A stretch of DNA of 64,000 nt from Amaricoccus sp003258405 (GTDB lineage Bacteria > Pseudomonadota > Alphaproteobacteria > Rhodobacterales > Rhodobacteraceae): assembly GCF_043226085.1 (NCBI RefSeq), contig NZ_CP171225.1, forward strand, positions 2,542,001 to 2,606,000, written 5' to 3'. Of this stretch, positions 33,406 to 41,358 are shown one piece after another (within the stretch, counting starts at the first letter, position 1; every line of letters begins with the position of its first letter). The notes below the pieces were generated by a model. It had not been told where the DNA came from. It was given only the letters and a program-made list of their open reading frames with translations, and searched no databases. Both the position numbers and the translations under genes were made by a program.

Positions 33406-33791
33406 CGGAGCGGGAGGGATACGCGCTCGCCGAGGCCATGAACCCCGGCATGCACCGGGTTCTGGAGCAGCGCTACGGCCATCTGCTGCCGGGCATGGCC
33501 GACACGGTCGTCGAAATGTCCTACGGGCGGTTCTATGGCCGTCCGGGCCTCGAGCTGAAAAGCCGCTATCTGGCGACGATCGCCGCCCTGACCGTGCTTG
33601 GCGGACACACGGCGCCGCAACTGCGGATCAACATCGAGGCCGGGATCAAGACCGGGCTGACGCGAGAGGAGATCGCCGAGGTCATCTGGCAGATGGCTCT
33701 CTATGGCGGTCTGCCCGCCACGATCAACGCGCTCAATACGCTGCTGGCGCTCGGGGCGGAGGACGCGGGAGACGCTGCCGGTCACCGATAG
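33402..33791 (+). CDS. Carboxymuconolactone decarboxylase family protein
   Basis: 129 residues with the compact all-helical CMD/AhpD-like fold: ELKSRYLATIAALTVLGG, then PQLRINIEAGIKTGLTREEI and AEVIWQMALYGGLPATINAL. The E-x-IWQ-x-A-x-Y-x-G-x-P region is typical of the gamma-carboxymuconolactone decarboxylase branch. The AhpD-type CxxC is absent, so peroxidase activity is unlikely. Its ATG overlaps the SDR stop by 4 bases, so the two enzymes are made together and probably act on one cyclic or lactone substrate (inference). Confidence 0.9.
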   Translation: MTEREGYALAEAMNPGMHRVLEQRYGHLLPGMADTVVEMSYGRFYGRPGLELKSRYLATIAALTVLGGHTAPQLRINIEAGIKTGLTREEIAEVIWQMALYGGLPATINALNTLLALGAEDAGDAAGHR

Positions 33792-33829
33792 GACCGTTGA
33801 GGCCATGGGCAGCATCCCGCGCCCCGGCC

Positions 33830-34894
33830 TCACGGTTCCCGTTGCCTGCGGCAGTGCGCGAGCTCGTCCATGAGCACGCCGATGAGGGCGGCGGCGGGCA
33901 TCGGGCGGGCGAGCGGTGCGCCCTGACCCGCCCATTGGGCGCCGAAGCCGTGTTCGCCCCGGGCGATCGCGGCGGCGTGCAGCGCCTTTCCGGCGTCATA
34001 GGCGATCGGGTAGTCGGGCGGCGTGACGCCGGAGAAGGCCGCCTCGAGCGCGGTGAAGCGGTTGGCGAGCGCCCGGGCCGGACGGCCCGAGATCAACCGG
34101 GTGAGGCGGGTGTGCCGGGCGCCGGGGCCGTGGAGCGCGGCGCGATAGGCCGGATCGGCGCTCGATTCCGGGCAGGCGATGAAGGCCGTGCCGAGTTGCG
34201 CGGCGGCGGCGCCGAGATCCAGCGCCGCGGCGATGCCCGCGCCGTCCATGATACCGCCCGCCGCGATCACCGGCAGCCCGGCCCGTTGCACCAGAAGGCG
34301 GGTGAGCGGCAGGGTGCCGAGCGCGTCATCCGGGGCGGCGGGATCGAACACGCCGCGATGGCCGCCGGCTTCGATTCCCTGGGCGACGATGGCATCGAGC
34401 CCGGCCGCGCGGATCTGAAGCGCCTCGTCGAGCGAGGTCGCCGTCGCCATCAGGAAGAGGCCGGCTTCCTTCAGCGCCGCGACCGCCTGCGCACCCGGCA
34501 GGCCGAAATGGAAGCTGACCACGGGCGGGCGGGTTTCCAGCAGCATGGCGAGAAGCTCCGGCGCGTCGTTGAAGCTCGGGTAGATGCAGCGGAGCGCGGC
34601 GGGTGGCGCGGCGCCGAATTCGGCGAAGGCCGGCGCGAGCGCCTCCAGCCAGGCCTGGGCGCGGGCCGGATCGGTGCGGGGCGTGGCATGGACGAAGACA
34701 TTGACGTTGAACGGCCGCGCGGTCTGCGCGCGCAGCGCTTCGATCATCCCGCGCCCGCCGTCGGCATCCGTGGCGCCGATGCCGATGGAGCCGAGCCCGC
34801 CCGCCTCCGAAACGGCGGCGGCCATGGCCGGGGTGGAGACGCCCGCCATCGGCGCCTGGATGATGGGAAGTCGGATGCCGATCCGGTCCAGCAT
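33830..34894 (-). CDS. Nitronate monooxygenase family flavoprotein
   Basis: 354 residues. The 2-nitropropane dioxygenase/NMO TIM barrel is clear: PIIQAPMAGVSTPAMAAAVS, GGLGSIGIG, VNVFVHATPRTDP, IVAQGIEAGGHRGVF, and VIAAGGIMDGAGIAAALDLG with the following GAAAAQLGTAFIA. The family uses FMN to oxidise alkyl nitronates such as propionate-3-nitronate; the catalytic His is in EAGGHRG. Length is normal. It is divergent from a LysR gene across 100 bases with two palindromic elements, so it is probably inducible by a nitronate or related compound. Confidence 0.93.
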   Translation of the reverse strand: MLDRIGIRLPIIQAPMAGVSTPAMAAAVSEAGGLGSIGIGATDADGGRGMIEALRAQTARPFNVNVFVHATPRTDPARAQAWLEALAPAFAEFGAAPPAALRCIYPSFNDAPELLAMLLETRPPVVSFHFGLPGAQAVAALKEAGLFLMATATSLDEALQIRAAGLDAIVAQGIEAGGHRGVFDPAAPDDALGTLPLTRLLVQRAGLPVIAAGGIMDGAGIAAALDLGAAAAQLGTAFIACPESSADPAYRAALHGPGARHTRLTRLISGRPARALANRFTALEAAFSGVTPPDYPIAYDAGKALHAAAIARGEHGFGAQWAGQGAPLARPMPAAALIGVLMDELAHCRRQREP

Positions 34895-34906
34895 GGGATG
34901 TGCGCC

Positions 34907-34956
34907 TTCATTTCCGATTCGAGAATGAAATTGACATTAATTCCGAAATTCGGAAT
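34907..34956. promoter_or_regulatory. Two palindromic candidate operators between nitronate monooxygenase and LysR genes
   Basis: ATTCCGAA-A-TTCGGAAT at 34940-34956 is a perfect 8+8 palindrome with a single central base. A second, imperfect one is TTCATT...AATGAA at 34907-34929. Both lie in the 100-base divergent interval. Paired sites (a recognition and an activation site) are typical of LysR-controlled promoters. Confidence 0.55.
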
Positions 34957-34994
34957 GTGAAGACACTTGTGGTGCTGTCCGGGGAGATGGGGCG

Positions 34995-35873
34995 ATGGAT
35001 CTGGCGACCTTGGCCGTTTTCCGGACCGTTGCGCGGGAGCAAAGCATCACCCGCGCGGCGGAGCTGCTCGACCGGGCGCCCTCCAATGTCACGACCCGTG
35101 TGCAGCAGCTCGAGGCCGAGGTCGGGGTCGCCCTGTTCCGGCGCGAGGTGCGGCGCATGGTGCTGACGGCTTCGGGCGAGCGCTATCTCGATTATGCGGA
35201 GCGGATCCTGAACCTTGCGGACGAGGCGCAGCAGGTGGTCAATCCGTCGGAGCCCCGGGGCGGGTTGCGCATCGGCGCGATGGAATGCGCGCTGGCCAGC
35301 CGTCTGCCGCGGCCGCTGGCGCGCTTCGCGGCGCAATGGCCGCAGGTTGCGATCGAGCTTAAGGCCGGGCCGACGCGCCAGCTTGCCGAGGGGGTTCTGG
35401 CCCATCGGCTGGATTGCGCGCTGATCGCCGTGCCGGAGGGCGAATTCTGGCTCGAGCCCGGCGCACTCGAGCTGACGGCGGTGTTTCGGGAAGACCTCCT
35501 GCTCCTGCTCCCGCCCGGGCACGCTGGGGCGGAGCGGCCGCGGGCGCTGGCGGCCTTCGGGCCGGGCTGCACCTATCGGCTGCTCGCCGAACAGGCCCTC
35601 GCGCGGGAAGGGCTGGCGGCGGGGCTGGAGATCCGGGAGGTGAACTCCTACCATGCGATGTTTGCCTGCGCGGCGGCGGGGGCGTGCCTCTGCGTCATGC
35701 CGCGCAGCGTGGCGGCGATGATGGGCCCCCCGGGGCAGGTCGAGGAACGGCCGCTGGGGCCGGTCATGACCTGTCTGGCCTGCCGCCCCGGCGTCCCGAC
35801 CGCTGCCATTCGCGCGTTCCGGGACTGCCTGCTGGCGGAGGCGGGCGTCGGCGCGCCCCCGGACCGGCACTGA
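34995..35873 (+). CDS. LysR family regulator (divergent from nitronate monooxygenase)
   Basis: 292 residues. Helix-turn-helix: LATLAVFRTVAREQSITRAA, LLDRAPSNVTTRVQQLEAEV, ALFRREVRRMVLTASGE. The effector domain begins LRIGAMECALASRLPRPL. Members with the S-N-V-T-T-R-V-Q-Q-L-E pattern form a known subgroup that often regulates efflux or a neighbouring oxidoreductase. It is divergent from the nitronate monooxygenase gene, which it most likely controls. Confidence 0.92.
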   Translation: MDLATLAVFRTVAREQSITRAAELLDRAPSNVTTRVQQLEAEVGVALFRREVRRMVLTASGERYLDYAERILNLADEAQQVVNPSEPRGGLRIGAMECALASRLPRPLARFAAQWPQVAIELKAGPTRQLAEGVLAHRLDCALIAVPEGEFWLEPGALELTAVFREDLLLLLPPGHAGAERPRALAAFGPGCTYRLLAEQALAREGLAAGLEIREVNSYHAMFACAAAGACLCVMPRSVAAMMGPPGQVEERPLGPVMTCLACRPGVPTAAIRAFRDCLLAEAGVGAPPDRH

Positions 35874-35894
35874 TCCAGGCGCGCGCGGCGGCGG

Positions 35895-37367
35895 TCAGGC
35901 TGATCTGCGTCGGGCGGCGTAGGGGTCTTCGGCCGCGGCGAGGGTGAAGCGCTGCAGGGCGTCGGTGAGCGCCTGCACGCCGTCGCTGAGTTCGTTGGCG
36001 GACTGCAGGTTCTGGTCCGACATCTCGCTGTTCTTCTGGATCATCACGTCGAGATCGGCGAAGGCGGTGCCGATCTCGCTGAGGCCGCCGGATTGCTCGT
36101 TCGCGGAGTCGGAGATTTGCGAGATGTATTCGGAGATGCGCTCGATCTCCGAGGCGATGCCGGAGATCGACTCGCCGCTCCGCTTCACCAGGTTGACGCC
36201 CTGGGAGACCTGCTCGTTCGAGGCCCGGATGAGGCCCGCGATCTCCTTTGCCGCTTCCGAGGCCCGCTGCGCGAGGCTGCGAACCTCGGCCGCCACCACC
36301 GCAAAGCCCTTGCCCGCATCCCCCGCGCGCGCGGCCTCGACCGCGGCATTGAGGGCGAGGAGGTTGGTCTGGAAGGCGATGTTCTCGATCGTGTCGATGA
36401 TGCTGCCGATCTGCGCCGAGGATTTCTCGATCCCCGCCATCGCCGTCATCGCCTCATGCACGATGGCGCCGCAGTTCTCGGAATTCGTCTTGTTCTGGAG
36501 CGCCACGCCCCGCGCCTCGTTGGCGTTCTGTGCCGTGCTCTTCACCGCCTTGGTGATATGGGCGAGCGTCGCGGAGGTCTCTTCCACCGCCGAGGCCTGC
36601 CGCAGGCTGCGCTTGGCGAGGTCGGCGGCGGACTGGCGGATGTCGGCGGCACTCTGGTCGGTCATGTCGACAGAGGCGAGCACATCGGAGATCGTTTCGG
36701 AAAGGGCGCGGACGGAGGCATTGAAATCCGATTTGAGACCGGCGGCCTTGCCGGGAAACGCCTCTGTGATCTCGGCGCGCAGATCACCGCGGGAGAGCGC
36801 CTCGAGCCCGCGGGCCAGCGCGGCAAAGGCCACGGCATCCTCGGCGGCCTCGCGCTCGATGCGGAGCTGCAGCGATTTCACCTCGTGGATGTCGCTGAGC
36901 GAGCCGCAGGCGCGGACGAGCCCGCCGTCGAGATGGCGGCACCCGCCGGTGGCGCGGAACCAGCGGTAGGAGCCGTCCCGCACCTTGAGGCGGTATTGCA
37001 CGTCATAGCGCGTGCGATCGGTCCGGTCCTCGAGATGCCCGCTGAAGGCTGCGAAGGTCGGCGCGATGTCGTCGGGATGCAGCCGGTCGGCCCAGGACTG
37101 GACGACGTTCGGAAACTCCGCCTCGGTTTCGTAGCCGATGAGGCGGCGGAACTCGGGAGACCAGAGCCATTTGCTGGCCGGGTGGAGCGCGTCGGCATTG
37201 ACCATCACCGCTTCCCAGAGGCCGATTCCGCAGGCCTCGTCGAGCAGATCGGATCGTGCCTTCGCCTCGCGGAGGGCGGCCAGCTCTTGCCGCAGGGCGA
37301 TCAGTTCATCGTCACGCGGCGCTCTTGGGTCGTCGATCGGTGTGTCGAACCCGGCCATGGAGTCCAT
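35895..37367 (-). CDS. Cytoplasmic methyl-accepting chemotaxis protein with PAS domain
   Basis: 490 residues without membrane helices. An N-terminal coiled segment is followed by a PAS_3-type domain (about 45-170; LWSPEFRRLIGYETEAEFPN, then YDVQYRLKVRDGSYRWFRATG). A HAMP-like stretch (GDLRAEITEAFPG) and the coiled MCP signalling domain follow (about 230-480), with the hairpin tip IENIAFQTNLLALNAAVEAA. It feeds the CheA/CheW system from the cytosol, probably sensing redox, energy or a soluble ligand. No other chemotaxis gene is in the window. An alternative start nine bases downstream (MAGFDTP) cannot be excluded. Confidence 0.92.
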   Translation of the reverse strand: MDSMAGFDTPIDDPRAPRDDELIALRQELAALREAKARSDLLDEACGIGLWEAVMVNADALHPASKWLWSPEFRRLIGYETEAEFPNVVQSWADRLHPDDIAPTFAAFSGHLEDRTDRTRYDVQYRLKVRDGSYRWFRATGGCRHLDGGLVRACGSLSDIHEVKSLQLRIEREAAEDAVAFAALARGLEALSRGDLRAEITEAFPGKAAGLKSDFNASVRALSETISDVLASVDMTDQSAADIRQSAADLAKRSLRQASAVEETSATLAHITKAVKSTAQNANEARGVALQNKTNSENCGAIVHEAMTAMAGIEKSSAQIGSIIDTIENIAFQTNLLALNAAVEAARAGDAGKGFAVVAAEVRSLAQRASEAAKEIAGLIRASNEQVSQGVNLVKRSGESISGIASEIERISEYISQISDSANEQSGGLSEIGTAFADLDVMIQKNSEMSDQNLQSANELSDGVQALTDALQRFTLAAAEDPYAARRRSA

Positions 37368-37702
37368 CCCTGTGTCTGATTTATCGCGGTAAGAACTCTG
37401 CTTCTTTCGTTAAAAAAGCCTGACTTGCCGCGTGAAATGACCTGCTTGCCCGGCGATCGGTCGCGCGCGCCGGGCCGATGGCCGTGCGGGCGAGCCTGCG
37501 GGCGCGGCTCCGCCGACGGCAGGTTTCGTTGCGGCAAGGGCGAAAAAACGCACCGGGCCGGGTTGCATTCGTCGGGCGGCCGGTGGGATATTGGCCCTCC
37601 GCACGGGTGTGCTGCCCGGGCGGAAGACGGGGCGCCCCCTGCTTGTGGCGATACGGGGCGGGCGGTCTTCGAAAAAAGTGTAACGTGTGAAAGAGGCGGA
37701 CC
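37368..37702. other. Intergenic region upstream of the GT2 operon and the chemoreceptor gene
   Basis: About 335 bases between divergent genes. I see no gene, repeat or RNA. It must hold the promoters of the chemoreceptor gene (minus strand) and of the glycosyltransferase operon (plus strand); no consensus site is clear enough to call. Confidence 0.5.
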
Positions 37703-38464
37703 ATGGCGGCGAGCATGGAGTTGCCATCCGAGGGTCCCTGGCTTTCCATCGTCATCCCGGCAAAGAACGAATCCGGCAATATCGAGCTGGTCGTCGAGGG
37801 CATCGTGTCGGCCTGTGCGGCCTATGCCCCGTTCGAGATCATCTATGTCGATGACGGATCGACCGACGACACGGCGGCGAAGGTGCTGGAGATGGCGGGG
37901 CGCCATCCGTTCGTGCGGCTGATTCGGCACGGGGCGAGCGGCGGGCAGTCGGCGGCGGTGCATACGGGCGTGCTGGCCGCGCGGGGGTATGCGATCTGCA
38001 CCCTCGATGCGGACGGCCAGAATCCGCCCTCGGAAATCCCGAAGCTTCTCGCCCGGCTCGACGGCCGCGCGTTCCCCGAGGGCGTCGCGGTGGTTGCGGG
38101 CGAGCGGGTGGGGCGCAAGGATACCGCTTCGAAACGCTGGGCCTCGAAGGCCGCGAACGCGCTGCGCCAGAAGCTCCTCAACGACGGCACCCGCGACACC
38201 GGCTGCGGCCTCAAGCTCTTCCGGCGCGATGCCTTCCTCGCCTTTCCCTATTTCGATCACATGCACCGCTATCTGCCCGCGCTCGCGATCCGCGACGGCT
38301 GGACGGTGCTGCATGCGGATGTGGCCCATGCGCCACGCCACGCGGGAAGCTCGAATTACGCCAATCTCGGTCGGGCGCTTGTCGGTGTATATGACCTCAT
38401 CGGCGTCGTATGGCTGCTCAAGCGGCGCAAGAAGGTCCGGGGCATCGAGGCGGGGGACGAGTGA
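37703..38464 (+). CDS. Family 2 glycosyltransferase (dolichol-phosphate mannosyltransferase/ArnC-like)
   Basis: 253 residues. GT-A fold: LSIVIPAKNESGNIELVVEG, FEIIYVDDGSTDDTAAKV and the metal-binding TLDADGQNPPSEIPKLL. DTGCGLKLFRRDAF is typical of polyprenyl-phosphate glycosyltransferases. No C-terminal membrane helix pair is present, so it is of the soluble DPM1-like type. It should charge undecaprenyl phosphate with a sugar on the cytoplasmic side. Its stop overlaps the next start (TGATG), and the third gene is a GT39/ArnT-like membrane transferase, so the three make one lipid-linked sugar-transfer module. Confidence 0.92.
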   Translation: MAASMELPSEGPWLSIVIPAKNESGNIELVVEGIVSACAAYAPFEIIYVDDGSTDDTAAKVLEMAGRHPFVRLIRHGASGGQSAAVHTGVLAARGYAICTLDADGQNPPSEIPKLLARLDGRAFPEGVAVVAGERVGRKDTASKRWASKAANALRQKLLNDGTRDTGCGLKLFRRDAFLAFPYFDHMHRYLPALAIRDGWTVLHADVAHAPRHAGSSNYANLGRALVGVYDLIGVVWLLKRRKKVRGIEAGDE

Positions 38465-38772
38465 TGAGTTTCGAGCGGGTTCTTGAATTCCTGCATGTGA
38501 ACAGCCTGACCGAGCTCTGGTGGGTCGTGGTCGGCCTCGCGGGCCAGCTCATGTTCTCCATGCGCTTCATCGTGCAGTGGATCTCCTCGGAGCGGGCGCG
38601 CAAGTCGGTGATGCCGGTGGCGTTCTGGTATTTTTCGATCGCGGGAGGGTTGATCCTGCTGTCCTACGCGATCTACCGGAAGGATCCGGTCTTCATCCTC
38701 GGGCAGGCCACCGGGCTCTTCATCTACCTGCGCAACCTCTATCTGATCTATGCCGAAAAGCGCGCAGCCTGA
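38464..38772 (+). CDS. Lipid A biosynthesis N-terminal domain (LAB_N) small membrane protein
   Basis: 102 residues with three membrane helices. The LAB_N signature is plain: LWWVVVGLAGQLMFSMRFIV, QWISSERARKSVMPVAFWYF and GGLILLSYAIYRKDPVFILG, followed by QATGLFIYLRNL. It belongs to the PQ-loop-related small membrane proteins that accompany GT2 genes and may help flip or present the lipid-linked sugar. The ATG at 38464 follows the GT2 stop as TGATG. The 3' end overlaps the GT39 gene by 23 bases. Confidence 0.93.
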   Translation: MSFERVLEFLHVNSLTELWWVVVGLAGQLMFSMRFIVQWISSERARKSVMPVAFWYFSIAGGLILLSYAIYRKDPVFILGQATGLFIYLRNLYLIYAEKRAA

Positions 38773-40186
38773 CGCGCGCGCGGTCGCGCTCTGCCTCGCC
38801 GGCATTGCCGCGATCACGCTCTGGCGGCTCGCGCTGCTGCCGTTTTCCACGGCGGAGCTCTTCGTTGATGAGGCACAATACTGGTTCTGGGGCCAGACGC
38901 TCGACTGGGGCTACTATTCCAAGCCGCCGCTGATCGCCTGGATCCTGCGCGCCGCCACCGATCTCGGCGGCAACTCGCCCTTCTGGATCCACGCGCCGCT
39001 CGCGCTCATCCACGCAGGCACGGCCCTTCTGCTGCTCGCGACCGGGCGGCGGCTTTTCGGAGACCGGGTGGGCGCGCTCGCGGGGCTTGCCTTCGCAACC
39101 CTGCCGGCGGTGTCGCTCGCCTGCCTGCTGGTCTCGACCGACACGCCGATGCTCTTCTTCTTTGCGCTCGCGCTCTACGCCTTCGTGCGGCTTGGCCAGC
39201 GCGCCTCGGCGGGGTGGGCGCTCGTGATGGGCGTGGCGGTGGGGCTCGGGCTGCTCGCGAAATACGCGATGATCTACTTTCCGGTCTCGGCCCTCATCGC
39301 CGCACTCTTCGTGCGGCAGGCCCGGATCGGCTGGCGCGATGCGGGGATTGCCGTGGTGGCCGGGCTGGTGACCGTCTCGCCCAACATCTTCTGGAACCTC
39401 TCGCACGATCTCACCACGCTCCATCACACCGCCGACAACGCCGACTGGCACGGGGTGCGGCTCGAGTTCGGCAAGCTGCTCGAATTCTGGGGCGGGCAGT
39501 TCGCGGTCTCGGGCCCGGTGCTCTTCGGCGCCTTCCTCGTCGGCCTCGGCGGGATCGGGCGCGACTGGCGCATCCGGTTTCTCGCGCTGATGGCGCTGCC
39601 GGCGCTTGCCATCGTCTCGGTGCAGGCGATCCTCTCGGGGGCGAATGCCAACTGGGCGGCGGCGGGGCATCTCGGCGCGGTGCTGATCGGGATCACGGTG
39701 CTCGCCGCGCGCCCGCGCTGGCTGACCGCGAGCTTCGCGATCAACGGCTTTCTCGCGCTGGCGCTGCCGGTTTCGGTGATCTTCGCCGACAGCTGGCGGA
39801 TGGGCGGCAATCTGGTGATGGCGCGCTACATCGGCATGGGCGCGATCAGCACCCGCGCCGAGGCGATCGCCAAGCGCGAGGGGCTCGGGGTGCTGGTGAG
39901 CCCGAGCCGGGTGCTGCTGGCCGACGAGTTCTGGACGCTGCGCGATTCGGGGCTCGAGATCTATGCCCCGCCCCCGGAAGGCTTCCCCGACAGCCACTAT
40001 GCCCAGACCCATCCGCTGCCCCCCGGTCCGGGCGAGGTGCTCTACGTGAGCCGCAAGGCCCGCCCGCCCAAGGGCTGCCCCGATGCGCGGCCGATCGAGA
40101 CCTGGGAGGCGACGGAGGGCTTCTTCGTGGGCGAGATCGGGGCATTCCGGGTGCCGCGGAGCTGCTGGTTCCCCGACGCAGGCTGA
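38750..40186 (+). CDS. GT39/ArnT-like membrane glycosyltransferase
   Basis: 478 residues with about ten membrane helices. The N-terminal periplasmic loop has the PMT_2/ArnT motif LFVDEAQYWFWGQTLDWGYY-like sequence with its acidic Asp-Glu, followed by SKPPLIAWILRA. Then come multiple hydrophobic helices, HDLTTLHHTADNADWHG, and a soluble C-terminal domain ending VPRSCWFPDAG. The family transfers a sugar from undecaprenyl phosphate to lipid A or another envelope acceptor in the periplasm. As the last gene of the GT2/LAB_N operon it is the likely final transferase; the sugar is not identifiable. Confidence 0.9.
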   Translation: MPKSAQPDARAVALCLAGIAAITLWRLALLPFSTAELFVDEAQYWFWGQTLDWGYYSKPPLIAWILRAATDLGGNSPFWIHAPLALIHAGTALLLLATGRRLFGDRVGALAGLAFATLPAVSLACLLVSTDTPMLFFFALALYAFVRLGQRASAGWALVMGVAVGLGLLAKYAMIYFPVSALIAALFVRQARIGWRDAGIAVVAGLVTVSPNIFWNLSHDLTTLHHTADNADWHGVRLEFGKLLEFWGGQFAVSGPVLFGAFLVGLGGIGRDWRIRFLALMALPALAIVSVQAILSGANANWAAAGHLGAVLIGITVLAARPRWLTASFAINGFLALALPVSVIFADSWRMGGNLVMARYIGMGAISTRAEAIAKREGLGVLVSPSRVLLADEFWTLRDSGLEIYAPPPEGFPDSHYAQTHPLPPGPGEVLYVSRKARPPKGCPDARPIETWEATEGFFVGEIGAFRVPRSCWFPDAG

Positions 40187-40261
40187 ACCGGCCGCACTCG
40201 GCGATTTACATTCGGACCCAAAGCGTGCAGAAGCGCGGTCGCCATATCTGGAGACAAGGAA

Positions 40262-41284
40262 ATGGGTTATCGTATCGCCGTCGTCGGTGCCACGGGCAAT
40301 GTGGGCCGCGAAATGCTGAACATCCTCGCCGAGCGGGAATTCCCCGTTGACGAGATCGCGGCGCTTGCCTCGCGCAAGAGCCTAGGCACCGAATGCTCCT
40401 TCGGCGAGAAGACTATCAAGACCCTGGACCTCGACACCTTCGATTTCACCGGCTGGGACATCGCGCTCTTCGCGATCGGCTCGGACGCGACGAAGACCTA
40501 TGCGCCGAAGGCCGCGGCGGCGGGCTGCGTGGTGATCGACAACTCCTCGCTCTACCGCTACGACCCGGCCATTCCGCTGATCGTGCCGGAAGTGAACCCC
40601 GACGCGATCGAGGGCTATTCGAAGAAGAACATCATCGCGAATCCCAACTGCTCGACCGCGCAGATGGTGGTGGCGCTGAAGCCGCTGCATGACCGGGCGA
40701 AGATCAAGCGCGTCGTCGTCTCGACCTACCAGTCCGTTTCGGGCTCGGGCAAGGAAGCGATGGACGAGCTCTGGAACCAGACCAAGGGCATGTATGTGCC
40801 GGGTCAGGAGGTCGCGCCTTCGGTCTACCCCAAGCAGATCGCCTTCAACGTGATCCCGCACATCGACGTCTTCATGGAGGACGGCTACACGAAGGAAGAG
40901 TGGAAGATGGTCGCGGAGACCAAAAAGATCGTGGATCCCGCGATCAAGGTCACCGCAACCTGCGTCCGCGTTCCGGTCTTCGTCGGGCACTCCGAGGCGA
41001 TCAACGTGGAGTTCGAGGATCCGATCGACGAGGACGAGGCCCGCGAGATCCTGCGCGAGGCGCCGGGCTGTCTCGTGATCGACAAGCGCGAGCCGGGCGG
41101 CTATGCGACGCCTGTCGAATGCGTCGGCGATTACGCGACCTTCATCAGCCGCATCCGCACCGATGCGACGGTCGAGAACGGCCTCGTGATGTGGGTGGTC
41201 TCCGACAACCTCAGGAAGGGCGCCGCGCTCAACGCGGTGCAGATCGCCGAGCTGCTCGGCCGCCGGGTGCTCAAGAAGGGCTGA
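40262..41284 (+). CDS. asd: Aspartate-semialdehyde dehydrogenase
   Basis: 340 residues; reduces aspartyl phosphate to aspartate semialdehyde in the lysine, threonine, methionine and diaminopimelate pathways. The N-terminal Rossmann motif is VVGATGNVGREML. The catalytic C130 lies in NPNCSTAQMVVALKPLH. Other blocks are FAIGSDATKTYAPKA, VVSTYQSVSGSGKEAMDEL, VPVFVGHSEAINVEF (catalytic His) and the C-terminal LRKGAALNAVQIAELL. Length and motifs are standard. ACAAGGA precedes the ATG. It is monocistronic, with a hairpin at 41322-41339 between it and the convergent stress operon. Confidence 0.97.
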   Translation: MGYRIAVVGATGNVGREMLNILAEREFPVDEIAALASRKSLGTECSFGEKTIKTLDLDTFDFTGWDIALFAIGSDATKTYAPKAAAAGCVVIDNSSLYRYDPAIPLIVPEVNPDAIEGYSKKNIIANPNCSTAQMVVALKPLHDRAKIKRVVVSTYQSVSGSGKEAMDELWNQTKGMYVPGQEVAPSVYPKQIAFNVIPHIDVFMEDGYTKEEWKMVAETKKIVDPAIKVTATCVRVPVFVGHSEAINVEFEDPIDEDEAREILREAPGCLVIDKREPGGYATPVECVGDYATFISRIRTDATVENGLVMWVVSDNLRKGAALNAVQIAELLGRRVLKKG

Positions 41285-41321
41285 TCGCCCGAACCGGCTG
41301 AAATGCACAGAGCCCGTTCGC

Positions 41322-41339
41322 CCGGCGCCATCGCGCCGG
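41322..41339. terminator. Terminator-like hairpin between asd and the stress operon
   Basis: CCGGCGC-CATC-GCGCCGG is a perfect 7-bp stem with a 4-base loop between two convergent genes. There is no T run, so it may be a weak or Rho-assisted terminator for either side. Confidence 0.45.
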
Positions 41340-41358
41340 ACGAGCGCAAGGCAGTGCC

